Source: Rotaria socialis (taxonomy: Eukaryota; Rotifera; Eurotatoria; Philodinida; Philodinidae). Taken from it: 64,000 bases of DNA. The translations under genes were made by a program, and so were the position numbers. The stretch covers positions 620,001 through 684,000 of the forward strand of contig CAJNYU010001127.1 of assembly GCA_905331475.1 (NCBI GenBank), in the 5' to 3' direction. The stretch's first letter is position 1. Every line of letters starts with the position of its first letter. The notes beneath the pieces are model-generated. The model did no database searches. It had not been told where the DNA came from and worked only from the letters and a program-made list of their open reading frames with translations. Shown here one piece after another: positions 24,208-36,124 of this stretch.

Positions 24208-24883
24208 TAGGGGTGCATCAATTCCAATTCGAGCCAATTCAATTCCTAAAATTGGTCGGAATTGGTCTGAAACCGGTATAGAATTATCTCTAAATGAGTG
24301 TAGAATTAACTGAAATTGATGATACATTTGATTAGTCTTGACTAACAAGTGCTTGAATTTGCCAAAAATGAAATAAAGAAAGTAGGACGCATAAGACCTT
24401 AAATCTGAAAATTGAGATTTTTATCATGAAAGGTACAAGTCGAGCTACAATTAATAACATATTTGGAATCAGCGCAAAAAACTGACTCGAACAATGTGTA
24501 TTTTAAATACTTTCGGCTACTTTTTTTTCTATCGAAAATTCATCTGGGGTACTCCTCAGGGTTCAGTCCAATAATAAAAGATGATTTTTTTTTAATGCTC
24601 AGGCATGCGACCTTTTTTCTATATTACTAAGCATTTTACATGCTTCACAGTTAATTACTGCTGTCCAAGTTGCTTTCTGATTAGTTTAATTTTTTGACTG
24701 GACCCTGAGAAGCACCCCATGTGAATTTTCGGTAGAAAAAAAGAGTTGCCGAAAGTATTTAAAATATAAATTGTTCGAGTCAGTTTTTTGCGCTGATTCC
24801 AAATATGTTATCAATTGTGGTTCAAGTTGTAGCTTTTATGATAAAAATCTCAATTTTCAGATTTAAGGCCTTATACGTCCCAC

Positions 24884-25592
24884 CAGGGTTGCCAGATCGA
24901 AAATTTAAAAATCGGAATTTTTTTCCCTAAAATCGGAAAATAATCGGAAAGTGTTTTTTTAATGCTAAAATAGCTTATTTGTTTTTCCCTTGATAACACA
25001 ATATCATTGATTCTGTTTCTGTTCATTTTTTCAATAATCTTAGAATCAATTTGATATAAAAATGTAATCAAAACACGCTAAAATTTATTAAACGTCACAA
25101 TGTTTTTTCGCTCATATTTTTCATTAGCTCGAATGTCCTTCAATATATCACGCTGAGTTAAAAGATATTTATACAAATACTCGCTAGGATAATTAAGATT
25201 CATTCTGATTGTCAATTCTGCAGCAGCTAATTCAATATTCATTCCATTACGATAATCAAACCATAAATGTCTCATTATGACTAAATATACTTTCGACAAA
25301 AGGGTTTGCTCGTGGAATTGAAAAAGTCTAACTAATGAGTTTTTTCATATTTTATGTTGAATTCGGACAATTATTTAGTAAGACAGACCAGAATTGATCG
25401 GTTCGTATACGATTAAATTATCTTGGAGTGCTCAAAAAACCTAAATTTAAAAAAAATTCAAGAAACCGAAGAAAATCAGGAAATCGGAAAGTTATCGGAA
25501 AACGATGCAAAAATCGGAACGCCGGAAAGCCGTTGGAAAAAGGTTAAAAAATCGGAATCTTTCCTGCAATATCGGAAGATCTGGACACCCTG
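24884..25592 (-). mobile_element. hAT-type element (internally deleted) inserted in the foldback arm
   Basis: Terminal inverted repeats CAGGGTTGCCAGATC and CAGGGTGTCCAGATC (two mismatches) are flanked by CGTCCCAC at the left and CGCCCCAC at the right, an 8-bp target duplication with one difference. The subterminal regions carry repeated ATCGGAA motifs. The opposite arm of the host palindrome preserves the uninterrupted site (complement of CGTCCTACTTTCTTT), which confirms the insertion point. The remnant is 709 bp and codes only for a C-terminal transposase fragment. Confidence 0.85.
25078..25299 (-). pseudogene. hAT transposase C-terminal (dimerisation) fragment
   Basis: A 73-codon frame containing HLWFDYRNGMNIE, YLYKYLLTQRDILK and IRANEKYER. 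It resembles the end of hAT dimerisation domains, which have an LW..QRN.M motif followed by a helix and a ..LL..I...EKY ending. The catalytic RNase-H-like part is absent. It lies within the element bounded by hAT-type inverted repeats and cannot encode a working transposase. Confidence 0.6.
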
Positions 25593-25824
25593 CGCCCCAC
25601 TTTCTTTATTCTATTTTTCGCAAATGCAAGCACTTGCTTGCCAGGACTAATCAATTTTACCATCAATTTCAGTTAATTCTACACTCATTTAGAGTCAATT
25701 CTATACCGGTTTCAGACCAATTCCGATCAATACTAAACCAATTCCGACCAATTCCAATTTCAACCAATTCCAGACGAATTCCAAGCCAAGAATTGGAATT
25801 GGAATTGGAATTGGTGCATCTCTA

Positions 25825-28159
25825 GATGTAGCGTCAAAACTAGCATAATGAAAATGGAAAAGTCGTGTTTGGACAGGGGTCCGATTTCGGCTGTTAACGT
25901 CCCCCGTCCTTTGTATCATAGAGAGATCTTAATGTTACTAATACCGTTTCAACGAGTATCAGACGAAATTCCATTCTTGAGATCATCACGTCACAAAAAT
26001 GCTGACTTTGGATGCGTACGCGATGGACTACATGAATGCTTCTGCTTCGCATCGCATTAGTAAGATGGCACTATATGTTGATAGTTAAAAACGAAAAAAT
26101 AAATAAATATTAGAAATTTATTTTGAAGTAAATAAATCTTCTTGTGTTCTCACGTTTTCTTGATAGCTTCCAATTTGAATTAAGTAATATCAACTGACGG
26201 TTATTTTGTTCCAACTTGTCTAGTGTATATGCCATTTATGACAACATACAAGATTGATATGATATTACTGATAACAAGTCATCATGAAAGGTTATCTCAT
26301 ATTGATCAATATTAACAAAGAAGCTAGTGATTTCCAAAGAATTTCTAATTGAAAAATCGATAGTGACTACCAACTAGGTGTATCAACTGGCAAGTAGATC
26401 GACGGCGGCTTAGGCTTCAACTACCAACAAGGCAGAACATTATATGTCTGCTTGATCTGTCGATTATTGATTGTTAATAAACTAGAATTGTTGTTAAAGA
26501 GATTTTGCATCTATTTGAAATTGAAAAACACCGGAATTAAAAAGATTATATCAATATTGAAAACTTTCAGTCCAGTTTTTTCTTCAATGTGAACATGTCT
26601 TTTTATAAGATTCGGTCTAAAAACAAGCGAAATAAGACACTCAGTTGACTTATTTGAACTGGTAGTGGTAGTTCAAGAATATTTGCAAAAACATTTCGTG
26701 AATTCTAGTCACATCTTGAAGCTTTTTCCTGATAATCTGACAAGACAAAAACAGATTTATCGATGTGAAAGTAATTTCTAGCAACTATTTCATAATTCAG
26801 TCAATTATACACTCACCGATACTAATAATAAGTCAAAAAATCATCTTATTGAATTGAATTATGCACATCAAGGAAAAGTTAATAAGATCAGTCGAAAAAA
26901 AGGATTCCATCAAAGTTAATTTCTCATAATCTTATAACTACAATGTATTTCATTATTTACTGTTTATATAAAAATACGTATGTAAACTATCAGGATGCGA
27001 GTGCACCTGAGGACTAAAGTAATACCCATCGCTGCCTGTGACCTCACCCATGCCCGCGCTTTTAACTTTTGTGAGTATTCGCTTCTCATTCCCAGATGTA
27101 CACCCAACGAAAAATATTTGTCCTATGATCCTCATCGGAAAAGGTACCGTTCGATAGACGATGAAATTTTCTATTGGTTAGGTTACATTTTTTTGCCTTC
27201 CTACTTCATTATTTCGTATAAATAACCATGTTGTCAACAATAGCTGAAGGTTATGAGAATGTTATAGACGATTTGTCCTTCAAAACAATTTTCATAAAAT
27301 CTCAGGCACATTGATTTATGGAAATTTTCAAGATTATCGACTTTTAATCGAAAAAATCGTTTAAATATTACCGTTTTACGGTTTTCTTGTTAAAGACATA
27401 CAAATTCCTCAAGTATAAATAGTGTGACTGACTTCTCGCACGCTGTTTTGGACACACTCAACATGCTCAAATCTACTAGGAAATTTCTTCTTTGACACCA
27501 GCATTAGTTCCATTGTGTTTTACATTGTCAATTCTCATAGGAATCGCACGAGTAGCTTTTGAAATTGTTCACGCTCGAATGAGCGAGTCTTGTTATTGGT
27601 AACATCAATAGAAATTCACACCACAGTAGTGCACACGCAGTGAACCTTGTGTATTACATTCAAATGAATGACATCGAGAAAATATTATGAAGAGACAAAT
27701 GAGACTAAGTATAGACGACACTCATATTCAATATGGTACATTACTTCTAAATAACAATATTAAATACAGATCATCAAACTCGATAAACTCTTCAAATATA
27801 ATTCTTCGCTAGAAAATATATTACGAGTTCATTTGCTTCAAAGATTATGTTAAGTTTCCTGAAACGAGTTTGTCATGGTAAGTCCCTGCGATAGAAATGA
27901 GAGAAAAACAAAAAATAATTAAACGATGCAATGCCTTATGTTTTAATTTTTAAACAGAAACGTGTTGTTAAATAATTCTAACCGATAAATTCTACTATAG
28001 ATTGTTTCATACTGCCATTGTGATAAATATATGTTGTCTAGCGTAAGAAAACATGCGGTAGACGAACAGAAAGAAAATATATCTTAAGATTCGTCCATTT
28101 AATCGTCGGATACATCATTTTGTATGTGATTACTTTTCAGTAGAAATTCGTAAATAAAA
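25825..28159. other. Intergenic, no gene recognised
   Basis: No supported gene. A stretch near 27505-27570 (TCCATTGTGTTTTACATT and following) resembles 18545-18610 (TTCATCGTGTTTCACATT and following), perhaps a diverged dispersed repeat. Short frames at 25848-26060 and 26953-27225 have no support. Confidence 0.5.
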
Positions 28160-29699
28160 ATGAGTTCGATATCGAAAGCATCAAGTCGATCATCGTCATC
28201 ATCAGGTTTTTCTTCGACTATACATGAACCTTTTTCACTGGTTTGTTATTATTGTTTATTTTTTGAATTTTATTTTTTTTCGTTCCTATTTTTAGACTTC
28301 AACTACACAAACAGTACTTGACATTCGACGAGCTGATATTAATGCTCGTGCGATATTTTGTGGCGAACAAGTGAATAAAAAACAAATAGAAAATGTAAAA
28401 TAATATTTTTCAATTATAGGATTGCCGATTGAATGAATTACGTCGTATGACGGGTGCAATTATTGATCTTAATGTAGTTCAAAATACAAATAGTCCATTT
28501 GAACGAGTCAATTGGACAATATTTCATCGTAATAAAGAAGTTCGCGATTTTATTATCCGACGTCTTACTCATTGGTCACAACAAACACAAATTCTTTGTG
28601 ATATGGCTTATGCGGATGTGATTTTCCTACAAGAAAAACGTAATTATTTCTTTGATTTTGTTATCTGCAAAAACACCGGGAAAAATCGATTTAGAAAATC
28701 AGCAGATACAAAAGTCACCGCCACTTACAGCAGCCAATTTCGGACGTCGAAATCGAACACAAAGTTTAACACGTTCGTAAACATTCTTGTTTTAATTTAT
28801 TAAAAAAAAATAAACTTACAGAATCAGCAACAACAAATTTTCATCCAATAAGAAATCAAATGCCTAGTACACCAACAGCATCATCATATAAACGCGAATT
28901 GCCATTTGCAGGCCTTCTAGGCCGTACTTTATTAAGTATTTATTGAAATGAAGATCATCCATCGTTTTTATTTCAAGTTAATTTCAGAACTCGATCCACG
29001 ATTCAATGACAATGGGAAATTATTTAAATCAAAGACAGATATTCGTCAAACTGAAGAAATAGTTCCTACGTGTGCAGCTGAGCATGTAAGTACTTGAAAT
29101 GAGATTTTTATTTTAGTTTTCTTTTACTACTTGTCAAGGTTGACATCACGCCAATTGAAATCAGCCAATTAATGGAAACAGCAAAATGGGCGGGCTTGCT
29201 ATCGGACACATCCGAAAATGAACTGTAAATAATTTGGATTCCTCTGAAAAGACACATGAATTTCAATTTTTTTAGGAATGAAAATCGAGTCTGCTTTGCA
29301 GATACAGTGTCATTGTCAAAACTAGCCGAAATCTTGAAAAATAATGAATTAAAACCAACATCGGATGTTCGTGACATTGATAATATTATACAACAGAGTA
29401 CTATGAATGTAACCAGCCGTGAACAAATCCGAAAAATGGATGGCAAAAAATATTGGTTTCACCGTGTTATACTCGATGGTCATATACAGTTTCCTGTTGG
29501 AATAAGTCAAGATGCTAGTGAAGCTCGACGCCTCGCCTATCGACAAATGGTCGCTGTCTGTTTGAATGAAGACGGTATTAAAATGAAAATGATAATAGGT
29601 AATCGCGTTAAGGTAGTCAAAGGACCAAAATTACAAGGCCAACATCGTCCTATTCATGATGATCTCGATATGAATGGTAAAAGATTTTTATTTGATTAG
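28160..29699 (+). CDS. Putative RNA-binding protein: KH-like and dsRBD-like domains
   Basis: Eight exons (28160-28240, 28296-28370, 28420-28639, 28695-28772, 28822-28935, 28988-29085, 29139-29224, 29276-29699) join to 391 aa. The N-terminus is Ser-rich. Residues about 35-90 read ARAIFCGEQDCRLNELRRMT and GAIIDL, similar to a KH fold with a degenerate GxxG loop (GEQD). A polar linker follows. The C-terminal exon contains KKYWFHRVILDG, then QDASEARRLAYRQMVAVCL, resembling the beta-strand and last helix of a double-stranded-RNA-binding domain. No signal peptide or membrane segment is seen, so it is probably intracellular. The domain calls are by eye. A strong acceptor (TTTTCAG) lies 19 bp before the ATG. 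The 49-bp second intron is near the minimum seen here. Confidence 0.65.
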
Positions 29700-31810
29700 G
29701 AAATATATTTAGTTTTCTGTTTAGCGACCTATATTTCAATGAATGATTTATCATGCTTGTCTAATTGTAAACTGGTACATTAAATGGAAGGGAATGAACT
29801 TTATTTTTATTTTTATATTTTCTGAAGTGCATGTTAATTGAATATATGTTAATAAAACAGAATCTTTAGATCGATAGCATTCTCAATGCAATAGAAAATT
29901 TTATAAAGATTAATGTTAAATAAAATCTTAATGTGTGAATTCACTTAGATATAGCATAAAAATGCGTTCATTATAACATACAAAAGAAAACGGAAATCGA
30001 TTGTTTAGCTTTGTAGGTTTACAAATCTGTATTAATTGAAAAGAATACGTGCATTAATTTTTAGTGTACATTGGATGGAATAGAAAATTATTTCTTTTTT
30101 TAAAGGATCTATTGATTTTATTTCATTTAATATTGACCGAATTTTAGAACTAACTGCGTAACTATAGTATTCTTTTAATATTCGATTCAAATAAAAATGT
30201 TACCAGTCAAAAATAGCACTTAATATGTGTATATTACAGTAAAAGCAATAACGACAGCTGCCGTAATACACTATGCCTCACAACAGGCATCTTGAATCGT
30301 TTCTTTTTATGTATCTATGTATGTATTTGTGTGTTCTTGTCGTCAAAGCAGAACAGAATGGCGTTATTCACTCATTGCACTTGAACCATAACCAATAGAA
30401 TTTATTTTCTTTTTTTTTTGAAATACTTTGAAGAAACCAATTGTGCACCAGTACATTAGGAAATTTTGTTGACAGTAACCCCATACCTTTGTTGAACAAC
30501 TTCAACAAAAAAGAAGAAAAATTACAAACATGCGTCTCTGATTTATTTATGAATCACAAAAAGTTTTACGAAATGACAGAAAATGTTATGACTAATATTT
30601 CTCTAGATACTTCAAATGAAAAACAATTATGTCTCTTTTTCGTTGATGTCATAGTGAGGTAAGCAACTATAATGAAAAGTTTTGAATTTTAATTGACACA
30701 TGTTAAATATTTTCTTTTATAATCGATAAAAATGTCTATTTGATAATCGACAACAAGATAAATAAAAATATTAGTTATTTCTTTTCTTTAAATACTCTGT
30801 ATATTTGTGTATGATAAATCACTTTGTTTTTCGGCTATGAATGTTCAATATAACCATAGAAATAATAGAATAAAAACAAGATTCTTTAACGCTATTAAAT
30901 AAATTTTCTAGTTCGCCCAAAATTGTTATTTTTAGTCAATAGTAGAAATTCAGCTAAAGACAAACTATGAACATTTGAATGAAAACAATAAAAAATGTCT
31001 GTAAAGAAAAACTAAGATATTATATCATATAGTCCATGTTGATCCTGTTAAGTGAGTAAGAAAACGGGCATTTGCAATACGGGTACGAACGAGTCACCAT
31101 GGGATGAAGAAAAGAAAAAAAAGTGGAGAACGAAAGAAAAAAACGATAGATAAAACAAGGACGGAAGAAAACGACAGTAGGAGAAAGAGAAAAAATAGGG
31201 TATATGTAACAGACGAAAGAAAAAAAATGCGGACGTACGACCACGACGCCTTGAGATTACTTTTTTTTTTTGATAACCGAACAGAATGAAGTAGATGCGT
31301 AAGGCATACAGAGAACGAGTAACAATCGGCTAGTAACCACGTTGACGACATATTTGACAAAAGGTTGGCGATTGACTGTTGTATTCTTTGTTCGATAAGA
31401 CAACACGGTATTCCCCACACTAAAAAAGACTCGTAGACAACATCTGATCAGTTGCTATTTTTTTCCTATTATTACTGGTTCATGTGTATGCAGTTAGACA
31501 TGACAATTTTTATTTTGCGTTTATCTTCGTATGTGTATGCGTATGTATAGGAGCAGCTTAGTATATATGTTTCATAGAAAAAAAACACTCTTATTTCACT
31601 ACTTTATGCGTTCGTTATTTTAGGTTTTAGCGTATTTAGAATAGGACTGGTCTAGAAATGTATGCACCGCATTTTTCAATTTACATCGGCTGATTTATTA
31701 TTAGTATTTTATTTGTCCGATGATATTTTATCTCTTTGTTTATTTTAGTTGAGATTGTTCAATAATATTCATGGATTTATTATGAAGCATCCTGCTGACA
31801 ATTGAATAAC
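29700..31810. other. Intergenic; possible orphan exon at 30441-30659
   Basis: Mostly AT-rich with no clear gene. A frame at 30441-30659 has coding-like composition (NPIPLLNNFNKKEEKLQTCV) and ends at a good donor (GTGAG|GTAAGC), but no partner exon was found. The low-complexity basic frames near 31100-31300 are rejected. The end of this span presumably holds the promoter of the AUR1-like gene. Confidence 0.4.
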
Positions 31811-34800
31811 ATGCGTTATTATAATCCGTTATATACTCGAAAATGGACAAAAATCTTTGTGCCGGTGTCAACATTTTTTACACAACTAGGTGAGAAAAAT
31901 ATTCATTTTTTGCCTTATCACGATATAAAATCCCGAGAGCTTTAATTTCCTTTTTATCAAATTAATACTGATAACGTACAAGAAAAGAAACGAAAAATAA
32001 CGTTAGGGCTTCTTTTTTGCGCCTTTTTTTTTATCTGGATTCTTGTAGATATGATAATAATCGAAAAATTAACAAACATCAACTTGATGTTTTTTTTCTT
32101 CTACTTTAATTATTCCTCTTTATTGAGGTTCAATCGTCGAGAACGAAGTTTTGATTAGTTTGAAAAATAAAACTTAAAAAATAGAGTCGAATAGCGACGA
32201 ATAGAAATTCGATTCTTTCTGCAGAAATGTTAATGATATTTACTCTGCCAATTTCTTTTAAAAATTACCAAAATTAGTTCGACTATAGATATTCTAAATG
32301 TAAAATGGCAAGTACAAAATTAGTTGAAGGTCATTTACTAGCAAACCATAAATATATTTATTTAGTGGCTTTATTGCCGCGAAATTCATTGTATTTTTTA
32401 TTTGTTTGAACAGCAAAAGTACATCAATTTGACACAGAAAGAACTCGCTCTTATTATTATAGTTTGATTTTAAATACATTCGATAACGTTAGCAGCACAC
32501 GATCATTATAAATTCTATACTGTTTATAGTTAAAAATATAAATTCGATTAAAGAAGACCTATCAAAAAACTATTTTTGCTTCTCGAACTAATCATAGGTC
32601 AAATTGAAAATGAGTACTAATTGTGTTATGATAAACCATAATAATGGAAAGGAAAATGAAGCTTGTACTTCAATCTGTTATTCTTCCTGTTTTATTTTCT
32701 AGCGTTTGATTCATAAGTCCACATGACATGAAGAAAACGTTTACACACCGTTTTATGAAGGCAGATTGCTTTTGTTTGGGAAACTATATGATTCATCTTT
32801 GGTTTTGCTTTCAGGTAGTCAGTTAGGTTTTCAGGCAAACACAAATAATGATGAATCAACGACGCCTTTATCAAGTGAATATACCGCCAATTCATCTTAT
32901 GGTAATAATTCGTCATCATTGTCAACGTTATTTTCAACGTTAACATCACAATTTCGACCATCGTATAAAACCTTAATACCCTATAAAAATCATCCTAATG
33001 GCATTGTTAAACATGATAATAATAATTTAATTTATCACCAACTTGATATTCATAGAATAAATGATGAAAATAATAATGAGAAAAATAATAATATGACTAA
33101 TAATTCAATTCTTATTGATATACCAACAAATTATTCAAACGATTTGTTGATCGATACCGATAATAAACATTCAAATTTTTTAACTTTAAAAGAAAATTTT
33201 ATTTGGATAATTTTTGCAAGTTTACTGTATTTTCTATGGTTTATATTTATTGCTGGTATTTCAATAGTACATATTTTAATTTATTCAGCTTTACTTATAT
33301 CTTATATTCTATCCGAGCGCACAAGACGTTTTGCATTAGCGATATTAATTTATTTGACATATTTACTTTTATACGATGCATTACGTTTAATACCTAATTA
33401 TACGGTATCAACTATTCATATAGAAGATATTTATTTAATAGAAAAAAAACTATTTGGTATTGTTAAAAATGGACATATGATGACATTGAATGAGTATTTT
33501 CAGCAAAATCATATACCATTATTAGATGTTTTCACCGGATTGTGCTATCTTAATTGGTAAGAATCCCATCTATATATGATATTCAACAATGAAAATATTC
33601 TCTATTCAATTTGTTTCCTAGAGAAATGAATTTGACAAAAATTTTCTGTTAGGTTCTAAAGATCCTATATACCGATTACACTTCGTAATTTTGTTGCGGC
33701 CTTGAAATAAAAAAAAATTCAATGCACTATATCACTATTTATGATGCACCATAAACAAACTTTTAAAACGCTTCAAGTTCTATACTCTAAAACGAATAGG
33801 CTTATTAGCGAACTTGTATAACTTTTGAAGTTTCGTACCGATCTACCAGGTCTAAGAAAATGTTTAGCAGCTCGTGCCCTGGTCGCTTTTTAGTTGTGGA
33901 ATAAATATATTATTTTTCGAGCGCAGTAAATAGTTTGAGATGGTTAGAGTCGTAGATAAGGTATCCATGGTTTTGTTGTCAGTGTATTTATGATACTAGC
34001 GTTCTCCGTTATGCTGGTTTTTTTCTGGGTATAATTTTTGATTGACAAACGATAAGGAATATGTTTAAGATTCTGCAAAAGTTGAGATGTGTAGAAATTT
34101 TCCGCATACCTCGAAGCTATTTAACAAGTCGACGACAGTAATCAATACTGTTTTCAGAAGATACAACGGTCAAAATAGAGAATTAAGCAGTCCAGCGTTG
34201 ACTTGATTTTTTTATGTTTGAAACAGTTTGCCAGGATGAACTTTTTCATGTAGATTTTTGCCTTTTAAGCGGATAAAAGGCGTAATGTATTGAAAAAAAG
34301 ACGGGAGTACTTTTATGCGTAATAGTGAGAAAGCTTAAATAGAAAAAAAAGCCGCGCGTTCCTAATGATCTTGTAAAGAAAATAAAAAGTAGCCGCATGT
34401 GGTGGGCTGCTTCCAAGAATTCTAAGATACGAGATCGAAAATAGTTCTTGAATAATATCAAGACTCGAGTCATTCTGTCATTGATTAATGAAAATTTATC
34501 TGTAAGCTATTGTCAGGGCGCTGTGCTTCTAATTATTTACTACGAATAGAATTTTCTATTTAGTTAACAATAGCAGAAACAGGATGTAAACAGTAACTGA
34601 CGAATATCTAAGTGCCTTTTACTCAGCCGCAGAAAAATACTTAGCTATAGAGAACTGGAAATTTTCCTGTTGATTATTCATGAAGATACTATCCTCACCC
34701 GAGAATTAATTTGTGTTTCAATTGTTCGCAGATGAAATATTGATATTATTTTTACCAACAAAAGCTTTTGCGTCTTATCTCGTTTCTATGGAGACAGCGA

Positions 34801-36124
34801 ATTTGATCACTCTTGAGATATTTAATCCTGTGAGAAATTCATCTGTTTTATAAGTTTATAATCAACAAGAAAAACTTGTGAAGCTAAAATTTGAAACTTA
34901 CTTCTTCTATTTGTGCTGTATGATTTATTTCAATGCTGCTATGTAATAATGATAGTCTGTAGTAAATAGATAGATTTTCGGAGTAGAGTACATCAATGAC
35001 TAAATATTAATATTGATTGCCTATCCGCTGAAAGGTTCCCAGAGACTGATTGAGAAATATCTGGGGAATCTCTGGATTATACAGAACGAGTGAAAAAGAA
35101 AAACCTTCCAACGGAAGTACCGGAATGTATTCATTATTTTTATTAGCACTTATGAATTCCTAATATAAATCTTTTCGAGTGGCAAATATAATTTGATTCG
35201 TGGACGAGACCGGCGGAACTCTTTAAAAGGTCAATTTCTCTTTAAAAAAAAACAGATATTTTGAAGACAATAAATATTGGCTGATCCAAATTCAACTAAA
35301 ACATGAATGGATCTCTTTTAACGTTTATCAGATGTTTTAGAGATAGCCCGCAACTTTTACAGCAACAGGAGATACGATTGTAATTAAGACATTTGATGTT
35401 ACATTTGAATAAGAAAGCTGTGAGCAGCGAAAATCGGAAAACATAAATCTAATTATCGACTTTTTAAAGATGGCCAGAATATTACGCTGTAGCACTTTCA
35501 ATCTATATCATATTTTTGTATTCTATTTCTAGGATTCCAATACCATTAATCTATAGTCTCTATCTTTATCGTTATAAAAGTAAACGAGATTATATGGATT
35601 TTGCGTTCACCTTTCTATTAACAAATCTGCTCGGTTTTGTTGTTTATTATATAATCCCAGCAGCGTATGTAATTTTTTTTTGCTTAATAATAATTATTAT
35701 AATCTTATTCAATTTTATCCTTAGGCCGCCCTGGTATGTTGAATTGTACGGTTTTGAATTTAATCTAAAAGCACCTGGTAATGCAGCTGGCTTTATACAT
35801 TTTGATCAGATAACAGGTTTAAAGGTTTTCTCGTCGATGTATTCAAAAAACGCAAATGTCTTCGCTGCTATTCCGTCGTTACACGCCGCATATCCATTAA
35901 TCACTGTGCTGTACGGTTCATTGAGTAAAAAGCTTTGGCTCCATATCGGTTTTGTTTTCTTTACATTCAGCGTTTGGTTTTCTGCGGTTTATTCGCGACA
36001 TCATTACGTATTGGATGTTATCGCTGGTGGAATGTGTGCTTTGACAGCTTTCATACTCTATCGTCTTCTATCTCGTATACCGACAATAAATAGGTTACTT
36101 ACTGCTTACAATAAATTAATTTGA
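31811..36124 (+). CDS. AUR1-like inositol-phosphorylceramide synthase / PAP2-superfamily membrane enzyme
   Basis: Four exons (31811-31889, 32815-33556, 35533-35664, 35725-36124) join in phase to 450 aa. A polar Asn-rich N-terminal region (about residues 30-150) precedes several transmembrane helices. The enzyme core has the order typical of AUR1: an LNWIP turn, IPAAPPWYVELYG created exactly by the last splice (GC|G), then FAAIPSLHAAYPL and YSRHHYVLDVIAGG. These hold the catalytic His of SLHA and the second His plus Asp of HHYxxD. Fungal and protist AUR1 moves phosphoinositol from PI to ceramide; animals normally use sphingomyelin synthases with different motifs. The substrate is not proven. 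Introns 1 and 2 are long (925 and 1976 bp), unlike neighbours. An acceptor (TTATTTTAG) lies 62 bp before the ATG. Confidence 0.8.

Larger units (their letters stand above)
24208..25824. mobile_element. Palindromic foldback element, interrupted by a hAT element
   Basis: The outer ends are inverted: CTAG.G.TGCA.CAATTCC at the left (24207 onward) and its complement ending at 25824, followed by AATTGG-rich subterminal repeats. The arms run inward about 370 bp each (24208-24575 against 24690-24883 plus 25593-25824), with only about 115 bp of spacer. The right arm is split by the hAT insertion at 24884-25592. No transposase belongs to the foldback itself, so it is non-autonomous. Arm divergence by eye is roughly 10-15%. 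Confidence 0.8.

Noticed and set aside
26953-27225. Overlapping opposite-strand frames
   Set aside because: No recognised motif; the two frames are mirror images of the same tract.
31020-31420. Frames on both strands rich in Arg/Lys or Phe/Ser
   Set aside because: Purine/pyrimidine-biased low-complexity DNA gives these in every frame.
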